From positions 124,001 through 188,000 of the forward strand of contig NZ_JARVKW010000007.1 of the NCBI RefSeq assembly GCF_029813775.1: a stretch of DNA of 64,000 nucleotides, in the 5' to 3' direction. The notes under the pieces were generated by a model. That model made no database searches and was not told the origin of the DNA. It saw only the letters and a list, made by a program, of their open reading frames with translations. This DNA is from Streptomyces sp. DH24. Lineage in GTDB: Bacteria; Actinomycetota; Actinomycetes; Streptomycetales; Streptomycetaceae. Positions 34,773 to 43,810 of this stretch are shown here, one piece after another (positions within the stretch are counted from its first letter, which is position 1; each line of letters begins with the position of its first letter). A program made the position numbers and the translations under genes.

Positions 34773-35279
34773 ATGGACATCGTGATCAGGCGGGCCCGCC
34801 CCGCCGAGTACGAGACCCTCGGTGAGATCACCGCGCAGGCCTATCTCCGCGACGGCCTGCTGGACTTCGGGGAGAGCGACGCCTACCTCGACGAGCTGCG
34901 CGACGTCGCCAAGCGCGCGGCGCACGCCCAGGTGCTGGTCGCCACCCGGAACGCGGACGTGCTGGGCGGCGTGACGTTCGTACCGTCCGGCGGGTCGATG
35001 GCCGACATCGCCGGTCCCTCGGAGGCCGAGATCCGCATGCTCGCCGTGGCCCACGCCGCTCGGGGCCGCGGGGTCGGCGAGGCTCTGGTGCGGTCCTGCG
35101 TCGACCGCGCCCGGGCCCTGCCGGACCGGACAGGCGTGGTGCTGTCCACGCAGCGCACCATGCACGCCGCGCACCGGCTCTACGAACGGCTGGGCTTCGT
35201 CCGCACACCGGAGCGCGACTGGAACCCCCTCCCGGAGGTCGTCGACATCACGCTGCTCACCTACCGACTGACACTCTGA
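34773..35279 (+). CDS. GNAT-family N-acetyltransferase
   Basis: A 168-residue single-domain acetyltransferase. The acetyl-CoA motif A reads IRMLAVAHAARGRGVGEALVRSCVDRA, with the R-G-x-G-V-G loop intact, and motif B appears as TMHAAHRLYERLGFVR. Substrate unknown. Its stop codon touches the first NrdR box, so read-through into nrd control sequences is a possibility, but no operon is implied. Confidence 0.9.
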   Translation: MDIVIRRARPAEYETLGEITAQAYLRDGLLDFGESDAYLDELRDVAKRAAHAQVLVATRNADVLGGVTFVPSGGSMADIAGPSEAEIRMLAVAHAARGRGVGEALVRSCVDRARALPDRTGVVLSTQRTMHAAHRLYERLGFVRTPERDWNPLPEVVDITLLTYRLTL

Positions 35280-35325
35280 CACAAGATGTGGGGGTGCTTT
35301 GACGCCCCGACACAAGATGTATGCT
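35279..35325 (+). promoter_or_regulatory. Two NrdR boxes upstream of nrdA
   Basis: ACACAAGATGTGGGGG at 35279-35294 and ACACAAGATGTATGCT at 35310-35325 share the first 11 bases exactly. They start 31 bases apart, about three helical turns. This matches the tandem NrdR repressor boxes known upstream of ribonucleotide reductase genes in Streptomyces. Confidence 0.88.
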
Positions 35326-35435
35326 CGTGCTCGCTGTCGCCACAGGGGAATCCGGTGCGAATCCGGAACTGTCCCGCAACGGTGTACCGGCGTGTTCGCG
35401 CACGCCCGTTCAGTCCGAGGACCTGCCGACGGCGC
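35326..35435 (+). promoter_or_regulatory. Cobalamin (B12) riboswitch
   Basis: The RNA includes GCCACAGGGGAATCCGGTG and GAATCCGGAACTGTCCCGC, then the B12 box AGTCCGAGGACCTGCCGAC at 35412-35430, the conserved cobalamin aptamer core. In S. coelicolor the equivalent element represses the class Ia genes nrdABS when B12 is present, leaving the B12-dependent class II enzyme active. Confidence 0.93.
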
Positions 35436-35525
35436 GCCCGGCCGTCCGGCCCGGCGCATGACGTCCGGGCCTCGTGGAATGGGCCGGTGGACGCGACGCC
35501 GCGTGCGCTCGTGAGCTGCCCCCGT

Positions 35526-35557
35526 CCCTCGGCGAGGCCCCGTGCCGAGCGAGGGAG
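35526..35557 (+). promoter_or_regulatory. Possible ribosome-site sequestering hairpin of the B12 riboswitch
   Basis: CTCGGC at 35528-35533 pairs with GCCGAG at 35544-35549, and CCCTC at 35526-35530 can pair with the GAGGG of the nrdA ribosome site at 35551-35555. These pairings are alternative. This suggests translational control as well as possible attenuation in the 130-base expression platform. Confidence 0.4.
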
Positions 35558-35565
35558 AGCCCCAC

Positions 35566-37914
35566 GTGACCATCGCGCCAGCCGATCCGGCTTCAGCGAC
35601 CCAGGTTCCCGACGACGGTCCCGGTGCCGCGTTGCTGCGGACCCTGACCGAGCTGACCGCCGACCTGCCCGACGCCGACCCCGGCCGGGTCGCCGCCGCG
35701 GCACTGCGCGGCCGGTCGGCGCACGCGGACGAGGCCGAGCTGCGGGAGCTGGCCACGGAGGCCGCCGCCGGCCTGATCTCGGAGGACCCCGCCTACTCGA
35801 AGCTGGCCGCCCGGCTGCTCACCCTCGGCATCCGCGCCGAGGCCGCCTCGCAGGGCGTCACCGTCTTCACCGAGTCCGTCGCCACCGGCCACCGCGAAGG
35901 GCTCATCGCCGATCGCACCGCCGAGTTCGTCCGCCTCCACGCGGCCCGGCTCGACGCGCTGATCGACCCGGCCGCCGACGACCGCTTCGGCTACTTCGGC
36001 CTGCGCACCCTGCACAGCCGCTACCTGCTGCGGCACCCGATCACCCGCAAGGTCGTGGAGACGCCCCAGCACTTCCTGCTGCGCGTCGCCGCCGGTCTCG
36101 CCGAGGACGACACGCCCCGCGCGGTGGACGAGGTCGCGGCGCTCTACCGGCTCATGAGCCGCCTCGACTACCTGCCGTCCTCCCCCACACTGTTCAACTC
36201 CGGCACCCGCCACCCCCAGATGTCGTCCTGCTACCTCCTCGACTCCCCGAAGGACGAGCTGGACTCCATCTACGACCGCTACCACCAGGTCGCCCGGCTC
36301 TCGAAGCACGCCGGCGGCATCGGCATCGCCTACTCCCGGGTCCGCTCGCGCGGTTCGCTGATCCGCGGCACGAACGGCCACTCCAACGGCATCGTCCCGT
36401 TCCTGAAGACCCTCGACGCATCGGTCGCCGCCGTGAACCAGGGCGGCCGGCGCAAGGGAGCCGCCGCCGTCTACCTGGAGACCTGGCACTCCGACATCGA
36501 GGAGTTCCTGGAGCTGCGCGACAACACCGGCGAGGACGCCCGGCGCACGCACAACCTGAACCTCGCGCACTGGGTGCCGGACGAGTTCATGCGCCGTGTG
36601 AACGCCGACGAGCAGTGGTCGCTGTTCTCGCCGGCGGACGTGCCGGAGCTGGTCGACCTGTGGGGCGAGGAGTTCGACGCGGCGTACCGGGCGGCGGAGG
36701 CCAAGGGCCTGGCGACGAAGACGCTGCCCGCCCGCGACCTGTACGGCCGGATGATGCGCACCCTCGCGCAGACCGGCAACGGCTGGATGACCTTCAAGGA
36801 CACCGCCAACCGCACCGCCAACCAGACCGCGGAGCCCGGCCGGGTCGTCCACTCCTCCAATCTGTGCACGGAGATCCTGGAGGTCACCGACGACGGCGAG
36901 ACGGCGGTCTGCAACCTGGGGTCGGTCAACCTCGGCGCGTTCGTCGACACCGCGGCCGGGGACATCGACTGGGAGCGGCTGGACGAGACCGTCCGGACCG
37001 CCGTCACCTTCCTCGACCGCGTCGTGGACATCAACTTCTACCCGACCGAGCAGGCGGGCCGCTCCAACGCCCGCTGGCGTCCGGTGGGCCTCGGCGCGAT
37101 GGGCCTGCAGGACGTCTTCTTCAAGCTGCGGCTGCCCTTCGACTCCCCCGAGGCCCGCGCCCTGTCCACCCGCATCGCCGAGCGCGTCATGCTGGCCGCG
37201 TACGAGGCGTCCGCCGACCTCGCCGAGCGCAGCGGCCCGCACCCGGCCTGGGACGGGACCCGGACGGCCCGGGGTGTCCTGCACCCCGACCACTACGACG
37301 TCGAGCTCACCTGGCCGGAGCGCTGGGCCGCGCTGCGCGAGCGCGTCGCGGCGGTCGGCATGCGCAACTCCCTGCTCCTCGCGATCGCGCCGACGGCCAC
37401 CATCGCCTCCATCGCGGGCGTCTACGAGTGCATCGAGCCGCAGGTGTCCAACCTGTTCAAGCGCGAGACGCTGTCCGGCGAGTTCCTCCAGGTCAACTCG
37501 TATCTGGTGCAGGAGCTCAAGAGGCTCGGCGTGTGGGACGCCCGCACCCGTGAGGCGCTGCGCGAGTCCAACGGCTCGGTGCAGGACTTCACGTGGATTC
37601 CCGAGGACGTCCGGCGGCTGTACCGCACGGCGTGGGAGATCCCGCAGCGCGGCCTGATCGACATGGCCGCCGCCCGCACCCCGTTCCTCGACCAGTCGCA
37701 GTCCCTGAACCTGTTCCTGGAGACGCCGACCATCGGCAAGCTCTCCTCGATGTACGCGTACGCCTGGAAGCAGGGCCTGAAGACGACGTACTACCTGCGC
37801 TCGCGCCCGGCGACCCGGATCGCCCGCGCGGCCCGCGCCGCCGTCCCCGCGCAGGAGGCCGAAGCGGTGGCCTGCTCCCTGGAGAACCCCGAGTCCTGCG
37901 AAGCCTGCCAGTAG
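35566..37914 (+). CDS. nrdA: Class Ia ribonucleoside-diphosphate reductase large subunit
   Basis: NrdA (782 aa) reduces ribonucleoside diphosphates to deoxy forms. The active-site cysteines lie in MSSCYLL, SSNLCTEILE (N-x-C-x-E triad) and AVCNLGSVNL. A redox pair for thioredoxin is at the extreme C-terminus (ESCEACQ). No N-terminal ATP-cone is evident, which would affect overall allosteric control. The GTG start follows GAGGGAG. Expression is controlled by NrdR boxes and a B12 riboswitch upstream. Confidence 0.96.
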   Translation: MTIAPADPASATQVPDDGPGAALLRTLTELTADLPDADPGRVAAAALRGRSAHADEAELRELATEAAAGLISEDPAYSKLAARLLTLGIRAEAASQGVTVFTESVATGHREGLIADRTAEFVRLHAARLDALIDPAADDRFGYFGLRTLHSRYLLRHPITRKVVETPQHFLLRVAAGLAEDDTPRAVDEVAALYRLMSRLDYLPSSPTLFNSGTRHPQMSSCYLLDSPKDELDSIYDRYHQVARLSKHAGGIGIAYSRVRSRGSLIRGTNGHSNGIVPFLKTLDASVAAVNQGGRRKGAAAVYLETWHSDIEEFLELRDNTGEDARRTHNLNLAHWVPDEFMRRVNADEQWSLFSPADVPELVDLWGEEFDAAYRAAEAKGLATKTLPARDLYGRMMRTLAQTGNGWMTFKDTANRTANQTAEPGRVVHSSNLCTEILEVTDDGETAVCNLGSVNLGAFVDTAAGDIDWERLDETVRTAVTFLDRVVDINFYPTEQAGRSNARWRPVGLGAMGLQDVFFKLRLPFDSPEARALSTRIAERVMLAAYEASADLAERSGPHPAWDGTRTARGVLHPDHYDVELTWPERWAALRERVAAVGMRNSLLLAIAPTATIASIAGVYECIEPQVSNLFKRETLSGEFLQVNSYLVQELKRLGVWDARTREALRESNGSVQDFTWIPEDVRRLYRTAWEIPQRGLIDMAAARTPFLDQSQSLNLFLETPTIGKLSSMYAYAWKQGLKTTYYLRSRPATRIARAARAAVPAQEAEAVACSLENPESCEACQ

Positions 37915-37970
37915 TTCCCGCCCGCCACCCGACCACCACCCCTGGAGGACGGCGCTCCGCGCCGACTGTC

Positions 37971-38975
37971 ATGACCCAGAACCTTCTCGACCCCGGCTTC
38001 GAACTCACTCTCCGCCCGATGCGCTACCCGGACTTCTACGAGCGCTACCGGGACGCCATCAAGAACACCTGGACCGTGGAGGAGGTCGACCTCCACTCCG
38101 ACGTCGCCGACCTGGCGAAGCTCACGCCGGGCGAGCAGCACCTGATCGGCCGGCTGGTCGCGTTCTTCGCGACGGGCGACTCGATCGTGGCGAACAACCT
38201 GGTGCTGACCCTCTACAAGCACATCAACTCGCCCGAGGCGCGGCTGTATCTGTCGCGGCAGCTGTTCGAGGAGGCCGTCCACGTCCAGTTCTATCTGACG
38301 CTGCTGGACACCTACCTGCCCGACCCGGAGGACCGCGCCGCCGCCTTCGCGGCCGTGGAGAACATCCCCTCCATCCGGGAGAAGGCCGAGTTCTGCTTCA
38401 AGTGGATGGACTCGGTGGAGAAGCTCGACCGCCTGGAGACGCGGGCGGACCGGCGCCGCTTCCTGCTGAACCTCATCTGCTTCGCCGCGTGCATCGAGGG
38501 CCTGTTCTTCTACGGCGCCTTCGCCTACGTCTACTGGTTCCGCGGCCGGGGCCTGCTGCACGGTCTCGCCACCGGCACCAACTGGGTGTTCCGCGACGAG
38601 ACCATGCACATGAGCTTCGCGTTCGACGTGGTCGACACCGTCCGCAAGGAGGAGCCGGAGCTGTTCGACGACCAGCTGCGGCAGGAGGTCACCGACATGC
38701 TGCGGGAGGCCGTCGAGGCCGAGCTGCAGTTCGCGCGCGACCTGTGCGGCGACGGCCTGCCCGGCATGAACACCGACTCGATGCGGCAGTACCTGGAGTG
38801 CGTGGCCGACCAGCGTCTCGCGCGCCTGGGCTTCGCCCCGGTGTACGGCTCGGAGAACCCCTTCTCCTTCATGGAGCTCCAGGGGGTTCAGGAGCTGACC
38901 AACTTCTTCGAGCGGCGTCCGTCGGCGTACCAGGTGGCGGTGGAGGGCACCGTCGACCTGGACGAGGACTTCTGA
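37971..38975 (+). CDS. nrdB: Class Ia ribonucleotide reductase small subunit
   Basis: NrdB (334 aa) carries the diiron centre and tyrosyl radical that start catalysis. Metal ligands can be seen in AFFATGDSI (Asp), FEEAVHVQFY (Glu and His, with the radical Tyr four residues after the His), and NWVFRDETMHMSF (Glu, His). The C-terminal tail TVDLDEDF is the acidic peptide that docks with NrdA. It lies 56 bases after nrdA in the same operon. Confidence 0.96.
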   Translation: MTQNLLDPGFELTLRPMRYPDFYERYRDAIKNTWTVEEVDLHSDVADLAKLTPGEQHLIGRLVAFFATGDSIVANNLVLTLYKHINSPEARLYLSRQLFEEAVHVQFYLTLLDTYLPDPEDRAAAFAAVENIPSIREKAEFCFKWMDSVEKLDRLETRADRRRFLLNLICFAACIEGLFFYGAFAYVYWFRGRGLLHGLATGTNWVFRDETMHMSFAFDVVDTVRKEEPELFDDQLRQEVTDMLREAVEAELQFARDLCGDGLPGMNTDSMRQYLECVADQRLARLGFAPVYGSENPFSFMELQGVQELTNFFERRPSAYQVAVEGTVDLDEDF

Positions 38976-39097
38976 GCCCTCGGCCGCGGGTCGAGCTGGC
39001 GGTCGATCCGGCGCTCGTGGCGCAGTCCCACGAGCGCCGGCCCGGCGAGGAGGACGAAGAGGGCCAGGACGGTCAGGTATCCGAGGAATGCGTTCAT
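38888..39097 (-). CDS. Possible small membrane protein antisense to the nrdB end
   Basis: A 69-residue ORF (MNAFLGYLTVLALFVLLAGPALVGL...) with one strong N-terminal membrane helix and a basic Arg/Ser-rich tail. Its last third is antisense to the nrdB 3' end, and no Shine-Dalgarno sequence precedes the ATG. The helix is unlike a typical GC-shadow, which makes it worth recording, but coding is unproven. Confidence 0.35.
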   Translation of the reverse strand: MNAFLGYLTVLALFVLLAGPALVGLRHERRIDRQLDPRPRAQKSSSRSTVPSTATWYADGRRSKKLVSS

Positions 39098-39134
39098 GCC
39101 GTAAGTCTCGTACTGGCCGGACACTCCTGACAGT

Positions 39135-39188
39135 GGCAGGACTGCCGCGCACCCTCGATTTACTGCCAGATCCGAGGCACACTGGCAG
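39135..39188 (+). promoter_or_regulatory. Inverted repeats upstream of nrdS
   Basis: GGCAGGACTGCC at 39135-39146 is a perfect palindrome with a 2-base centre. CTGCCAG (39163-39169) and CTGGCAG (39182-39188) form a second inverted repeat ending just before the nrdS start codon. The shared GGCAG word suggests one regulator, perhaps NrdS itself. Confidence 0.5.
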
Positions 39189-39189
39189 C

Positions 39190-40155
39190 ATGCTGAAGAA
39201 CGTGGCCGCCGTCCTGCTGGACGGTGTGCACCCCTTCGAACTGGGCGTCGTCTGCGAGGTCTTCGGTATCGACCGCAGCGACGAGGGACTCCCGGTGTAC
39301 GACTTCGCGGTGGTCTCCGCCGAGGGCCCGGCGCTGGGCACCCACGTCGGCGGGCTGACCGTGTCCACGCCGTACGGCCTGGACCGGCTGGACGAGGCCG
39401 ACCTGATCACCGTGCCCGCCGGGAGCGACTACGCCCGGCGGGAGTATCCGCCGGCGCTGATCGACGCCCTGGTGCGCGCCGTGGAGCGCGGGGCGCGGGT
39501 GCTGAGCGTGTGCTCCGGGGTGTTCGTGCTGGGCGCCGCCGGGCTGCTGGACGGGCGGCGGTGCGCGGTGCACTGGCACCACGCGCGGGAGCTGGCCCGG
39601 CAGTATCCGCGGGCGGTCGTGGAGCCGGACGTCCTGTACGTGGACGAGGACCCGGTGATCACCTCGGCCGGCACCGCCGCCGGCATCGACGCCTGCCTGC
39701 ACATCGTGCGCAAGGAGCAGGGGCCGGAGGTCGCCAACAAGATCGCCCGGCGCATGGTGGTCCCGCCGCACCGCGACGGCGGCCAGGCCCAGTACATCGA
39801 GCGGCCCCTGCCGCGGTCCCGGTGCGACACGGTCGGCGAGGTGCTGGCCTGGATGGAGCGGCACCTCGACCAGGAGGTCACCGTCGAGCAGCTCGCCGCC
39901 CGCGCCCACATGGCGCCGCGCACCTTCGCCCGCCGCTTCCAGCAGGAGACCGGCACCACGCCCTACCGCTGGCTGCTGCGCCAACGGGTGCTGCTCGCCC
40001 AGGAGTTGCTGGAGGGCACGGACGACACGGTGGACGCGATCGCCGCGCGCACCGGCTTCGGTACCGCGGCGGCGCTGCGGCACCAGTTCGTCCGGGCGCT
40101 CAACACCACGCCGAACGCCTACCGGCGTGCGTTCCGGGGCCCGCAGGCCGCCTGA
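39190..40155 (+). CDS. nrdS: AraC-family regulator with DJ-1/PfpI domain, NrdS
   Basis: NrdS (321 aa) has an N-terminal DJ-1/PfpI (GATase1-like) domain with the nucleophile-elbow Cys in RVLSVCSGVFVLGAAGLLDG, then a C-terminal AraC double HTH (VTVEQLAARAHMAPRTFARRFQQETGTTP and AIAARTGFGTAAALRHQF). In Streptomyces it is co-transcribed with nrdAB, and its loss is not known to abolish growth. The ATG is chosen by homology; the operator repeats abut it. Target genes are not known. Confidence 0.93.
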   Translation: MLKNVAAVLLDGVHPFELGVVCEVFGIDRSDEGLPVYDFAVVSAEGPALGTHVGGLTVSTPYGLDRLDEADLITVPAGSDYARREYPPALIDALVRAVERGARVLSVCSGVFVLGAAGLLDGRRCAVHWHHARELARQYPRAVVEPDVLYVDEDPVITSAGTAAGIDACLHIVRKEQGPEVANKIARRMVVPPHRDGGQAQYIERPLPRSRCDTVGEVLAWMERHLDQEVTVEQLAARAHMAPRTFARRFQQETGTTPYRWLLRQRVLLAQELLEGTDDTVDAIAARTGFGTAAALRHQFVRALNTTPNAYRRAFRGPQAA

Positions 40156-40198
40156 ACGCACGCCGGTCGCCTGGGCTCCGCCGCCCGGTCCGGACGCC

Positions 40199-40276
40199 TC
40201 GCCACGGCCGTCTCACCTCGGTCGCTTCACCTCGGCCGTCCCACGTTGGCTGTCTCACCCCGGTCGCCTCACCGCG
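40199..40276. repeat. Tandem 14-bp repeats between nrdS and the P450 gene
   Basis: Five 14-base units in a row (40199, 40213, 40227, 40241, 40255) and a partial sixth follow the pattern TCACCTCGGTCGCT with one to five changes. The array runs up to and into the stop codon of the convergent P450 gene. Confidence 0.8.
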
Positions 40277-41645
40277 CAACGGCCTTCAGCAGCAGCCGGT
40301 TGGGGCGGAGCGTGATGCCGACGCGGACGCCGCCGTCGGAGCCCGGCACCTGCTCGAAGCGGTACGCCGTCGCCAGCGCCGCCGTGACCAGGCTGAGCAT
40401 CGCCATCGAGAAGTGGTCGCTCGGGCACTTCCGATTGCCCACGCCGAATGGCCGCATGGCATATTTCGGGAGCTCCGCGACCCGATCCGGAAGCCACCGG
40501 TCCGGGTCGAACTCCAGGTTGCGGGCGTACGACTTCGGATCGCGCTGGATCGCGTACGGACTGTAGATGATGTCCGCCCCGACCGGAATGCGATAGCCGC
40601 CGAGTTCGGTGTCGGTGACCGCCCGGCGGGTCAGAATCCAGACGGCCGGGCGCAGTCGCATCGCCTCCACGAGGACATTGTTGGTGTGCGTGAGACTCGG
40701 GACGTCGTCGAATCCCACCGGTCGGCCACCGGTCACGGATTCAACTTCGTCGCGCACCTTGTCGCCGTGTTCCGGGTGTTCCGCGAGCACCTGCAGCAGG
40801 CTCATGATCGTCGAGGCGATGGTTTCGCTTCCGGGAGTGAGGATGGCGACGACCTGGTCGTGGATCTCCTGGTCCCCGATGGGCTCGCCATTGTCGTCCT
40901 TCGCGTCCAGCAAAGCCGTCAGCAAATCGTTCGGCTTTTGACCGGATGCCCGCCGCTCGGCGACGATCTCGTCCACGAGGAGATGCAAATCGGCCAGCGC
41001 CCGGTTGAATTCGCGATTGGCCGGAAGCGGCAGCCGGTAGAGCGGGCCGAGCGGGATGACCATCCGCCGGTACATGCCGCGGAACACGGTGGCGAGCGCG
41101 CCGCACAGCCGCTCGGCGCGCTCGTCCATGAACCGGCCGCGCAGCAGGCAGCGGGCCGCGACGCGCACCGCGACCCGGAACGACTCCGAGGTGCAGTCGA
41201 TGACGCCGCCGGAGCGCCAGCGCGCCACGAGCCCGTGCGTCTCCTCCTCCATGATCGGCCCGTACGCCGGGATGGCGTCGAGCCGGAACGCCGGCTGGAT
41301 GGTGCGCCGCTGCCTCCGGTGCAGCGGACCGTTGGCGGTGGCCACCCCCTCCTTGCCGAGCAGGCCCTCCAGGGACTCCCACAGCGGCCCCGAGATGATG
41401 TAGTCGGGGCTGAGCGCGAGGGCGCCGGTGAGGGCCGGCGTGGTCACCGCGTACACCGTCTTCGGGCCGAGCTTCAGCCGTACGACGTCGCCGTGGTCGC
41501 GCAGCTGGGCCATGAAGGCCAGCGGGTCGCGGGCCATCTTCCAGCCGTGGCCGAGCAGCGGAACCCCGCCGCCGGTCACGGGCGGCTCACGCAGTTCGGT
41601 TCCCTCACCGGTCCTGGTTTCGGGCCCGACCGACTCGACGCTCAT
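40269..41645 (-). CDS. cyp170A1: Cytochrome P450 CYP170A1-type albaflavenone synthase
   Basis: This 458-residue P450 oxidises epi-isozizaene to albaflavenols and albaflavenone. The ExxR motif is EAMR, and the heme Cys is in [14 protein letters not shown] helix I segment reads [12 protein letters not shown]. The S. coelicolor enzyme is bifunctional, with a second terpene-synthase active site that makes farnesene; DDNGE at residues 250-254 matches the position of its Asp-rich motif. Its start overlaps the terpene synthase stop (ATGA), so the two form one operon. Confidence 0.95.
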   Translation of the reverse strand: MSVESVGPETRTGEGTELREPPVTGGGVPLLGHGWKMARDPLAFMAQLRDHGDVVRLKLGPKTVYAVTTPALTGALALSPDYIISGPLWESLEGLLGKEGVATANGPLHRRQRRTIQPAFRLDAIPAYGPIMEEETHGLVARWRSGGVIDCTSESFRVAVRVAARCLLRGRFMDERAERLCGALATVFRGMYRRMVIPLGPLYRLPLPANREFNRALADLHLLVDEIVAERRASGQKPNDLLTALLDAKDDNGEPIGDQEIHDQVVAILTPGSETIASTIMSLLQVLAEHPEHGDKVRDEVESVTGGRPVGFDDVPSLTHTNNVLVEAMRLRPAVWILTRRAVTDTELGGYRIPVGADIIYSPYAIQRDPKSYARNLEFDPDRWLPDRVAELPKYAMRPFGVGNRKCPSDHFSMAMLSLVTAALATAYRFEQVPGSDGGVRVGITLRPNRLLLKAVAR

Positions 41646-42727
41646 TTCTCACCAGCCGCTTCGTTGTTGACGTACGGGGGCGTGGACCGGTCGTCCCAGC
41701 TGTCCACCGTGTACCGGCCGGACTCGTGGTGGAACCAGTAGACACTGCTGAACCAGTTCCGCATATTGCGGACGCAGGTCCGTACCGCGACGCTCAGTTC
41801 CTTTCCGCGCAGGGTGCCGTCGGCGATTTCGTCGGCGAACCGTAAAGCTTCCCGTTCGGCGACGATGAATTCGGATACGCAGTCCTCGACGCGCCGTCTC
41901 AGATCCACGATCGCCTCTTCCAGCGTCAGCCCCTCATGCGTGATGAGGCTGATTCCGAGATTGTGGACCTCGTCCCCCGCTATTTCCTTGGGAAGTGAGC
42001 AGAGGTCGTTGTACCAGGCGGCGAATTCCTGGCTCAGGAGCGCCGCCCGCCGAAAGGCGGGGTTTTTCCGCACCCGGTCCGGCAGTTCCCGTCCCGCGCT
42101 CGCCTCCAGCAGGTCGGTCCAGATCCAGTGCGCGAAGGTGAGCCGCCGCAGCCGCAGGTACTCCTCGACGGACGGGACGATTCCGTGCGTGCGGTTGTGG
42201 AATTCCCGGTCGTACGCGTCGATCACCGCGTGGAAGTGCCGGGCGAACCGGGCGTTCCAGGTCGCCGGCAGGAACGAGTACAGCCGCAGGACACTGTCGG
42301 CGAACCCGGCGACCAGCGGGTCCTCGTGGTGCAGGTGGGCCCGGGGTGCGCCGAGTGCCGCGTGCAGCTGCCCGGCCAGACGCCGCCAGGCGGCCGGACG
42401 GCCGTGCACGATGTCGCGGTCGTGACGGTCGTCCCAGACGAAGAACCAGGCGCTGTAGTCCGCTATCGCCTGGAGCACGTCGTCGGGTGCGTCCAGGTAG
42501 TAGCCCGCCATGAGGTCCGTGTAGCACAGGCCGTCGGCATACTCCCGGACCTTGTCCGCCGGCATGAGACGTTTTTCGAGGAGCCAGGTGCGGGTCTTCT
42601 CCTGGAGCCTGGGCCAATACGGGTGCAGCTGCCGGGGAAAGGCCGCCTCGATCACCGGGAGCCGGAGTGAGGGTGGGACTGCGATCGCGGTCGATGTCGT
42701 TGTGGTGCCCTGCGAGAAAGCATGCAC
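41642..42727 (-). CDS. cyc1: epi-Isozizaene synthase (sesquiterpene cyclase)
   Basis: This 361-residue class I terpene cyclase converts farnesyl diphosphate into epi-isozizaene, precursor of albaflavenone. The Mg-binding motif is WDDRHDRD, and the NSE triad appears as NDLCSLPKE. The C-terminus [18 protein letters not shown] matches the S. coelicolor enzyme as I recall it. Start GTG at 42727 follows GAGAGGGG and gives the same 361-residue length. It is first in a two-gene operon with the P450. Confidence 0.97.
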   Translation of the reverse strand: MHAFSQGTTTTSTAIAVPPSLRLPVIEAAFPRQLHPYWPRLQEKTRTWLLEKRLMPADKVREYADGLCYTDLMAGYYLDAPDDVLQAIADYSAWFFVWDDRHDRDIVHGRPAAWRRLAGQLHAALGAPRAHLHHEDPLVAGFADSVLRLYSFLPATWNARFARHFHAVIDAYDREFHNRTHGIVPSVEEYLRLRRLTFAHWIWTDLLEASAGRELPDRVRKNPAFRRAALLSQEFAAWYNDLCSLPKEIAGDEVHNLGISLITHEGLTLEEAIVDLRRRVEDCVSEFIVAEREALRFADEIADGTLRGKELSVAVRTCVRNMRNWFSSVYWFHHESGRYTVDSWDDRSTPPYVNNEAAGEK

Positions 42728-42946
42728 GAACAAACCCCTCTCAGCCGCCTGTTGGCGCACGCCCGCCCGCTGTGCCGGGCGTGCGCCGGTGCGTATCCCC
42801 GCGCTTCCTATTCAGCACCACAACTGACCGGTCTGGGAACGGATTTGCTCCATTCACTGCCCCCCTGCGCTGAGATTCCCCTCTTGCGTGACTGGTTTTT
42901 GATCACTGGAGAAGTGAAGCGGACCGAACGCGCGACGCACACGCGA

Positions 42947-42986
42947 ACGGCGCCCGGCCAGGCACGAGAACCTGATCGGGCGCCGT
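42947..42986 (-). terminator. Terminator of the peptide deformylase gene
   Basis: A 10-base-pair stem (42947-42956 with 42977-42986) encloses an inner CAGG/CCTG pairing. It lies just after the deformylase stop and before the terpene synthase promoter. Confidence 0.7.
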
Positions 42987-43018
42987 CCGGAAGGCCGTCG
43001 CGCAGGGGCCGGGGGCGG

Positions 43019-43669
43019 TCAGTCGTTGGCGACCACGGGGTAGCGCGGCTCGTTCTCGGCCATCTGCCGCAGCGCGTCCTTGCGCTCGCGCTTGGAGAGC
43101 CGGTCGATGTACAGGTAGCCGTACAGGTGGTCGGTCTCGTGCTGGAGGCAGCGCGCGAAGTAGCCGGTGCCGCGCACCTTGATCGGGTTGCCCTTCTCGT
43201 CCTGTCCGGTCACCTCGGCGTAGTCCGGCCGGGCGAGCGAGGCGTACGCGGTCGGCACCGACAGGCAGCCCTCGTTGCTGTCGTCCAACCGGCGCCGCTC
43301 GGCGGGCAGTTCCACGAGCTTCGGGTTGCAGACCACGCCGACGTGCCGCACGCCCTCGTCGTCCGGGCAGTCGTAGACGAACACCTTCAGGTCCACGCCG
43401 ATCTGGTTGGCGGCCAGGCCCACGCCCTCGGCGGTGCGCTGGCTGGCGAACATGTCCGCGACCAGCTGCTGGAGTTCCTCACCGAACTCGGTGACGTCCT
43501 TGCACTCCTTGTGGAGCACCGGGTTACCGACGACGGTGATCGGCCGCGAGGTGCCGCGCTCCCGCCAGTCCGACTCGCGCGCCTCGCAGTCCTCCGTGTC
43601 CACGACGAAGCCCTCGTCGTCGACGGGGAGCACGCCCACGTGCTGCTGATCGGTGTCCTGCTGCGCCAT
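43019..43669 (-). CDS. def: Peptide deformylase
   Basis: Def removes the formyl group from new proteins in the cytoplasm. The 216-residue protein has all three signature motifs: [17 protein letters not shown] with the metal Cys, and QHETDHLYG with the two metal His and catalytic Glu. An N-terminal 40-residue extension is charged. The ATG at 43669 is chosen with GGAAGG upstream. Streptomyces have several deformylases, so this one may not be the main copy. Confidence 0.95.
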   Translation of the reverse strand: MAQQDTDQQHVGVLPVDDEGFVVDTEDCEARESDWRERGTSRPITVVGNPVLHKECKDVTEFGEELQQLVADMFASQRTAEGVGLAANQIGVDLKVFVYDCPDDEGVRHVGVVCNPKLVELPAERRRLDDSNEGCLSVPTAYASLARPDYAEVTGQDEKGNPIKVRGTGYFARCLQHETDHLYGYLYIDRLSKRERKDALRQMAENEPRYPVVAND

Positions 43670-43810
43670 GACCGACGTACGCCTTCCTGACATGAACGGG
43701 GAGTGGATGCTCATACAGGGTACGGGGGGATGCGCGCCCGAGCGGCCGGGACCGTGACGGTGGTGCGGCTCCGCCGCGTGGGCGGGACCGGCCGCAACCG
43801 GCCCGCGCCC

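Noticed and set aside
35593..37293. 566-residue minus-strand ORF opposite nrdA
   Set aside because: It is a GC-frame shadow of nrdA, rich in Val, Gly, Arg and Leu with no motif. NrdA on the plus strand has all catalytic residues.
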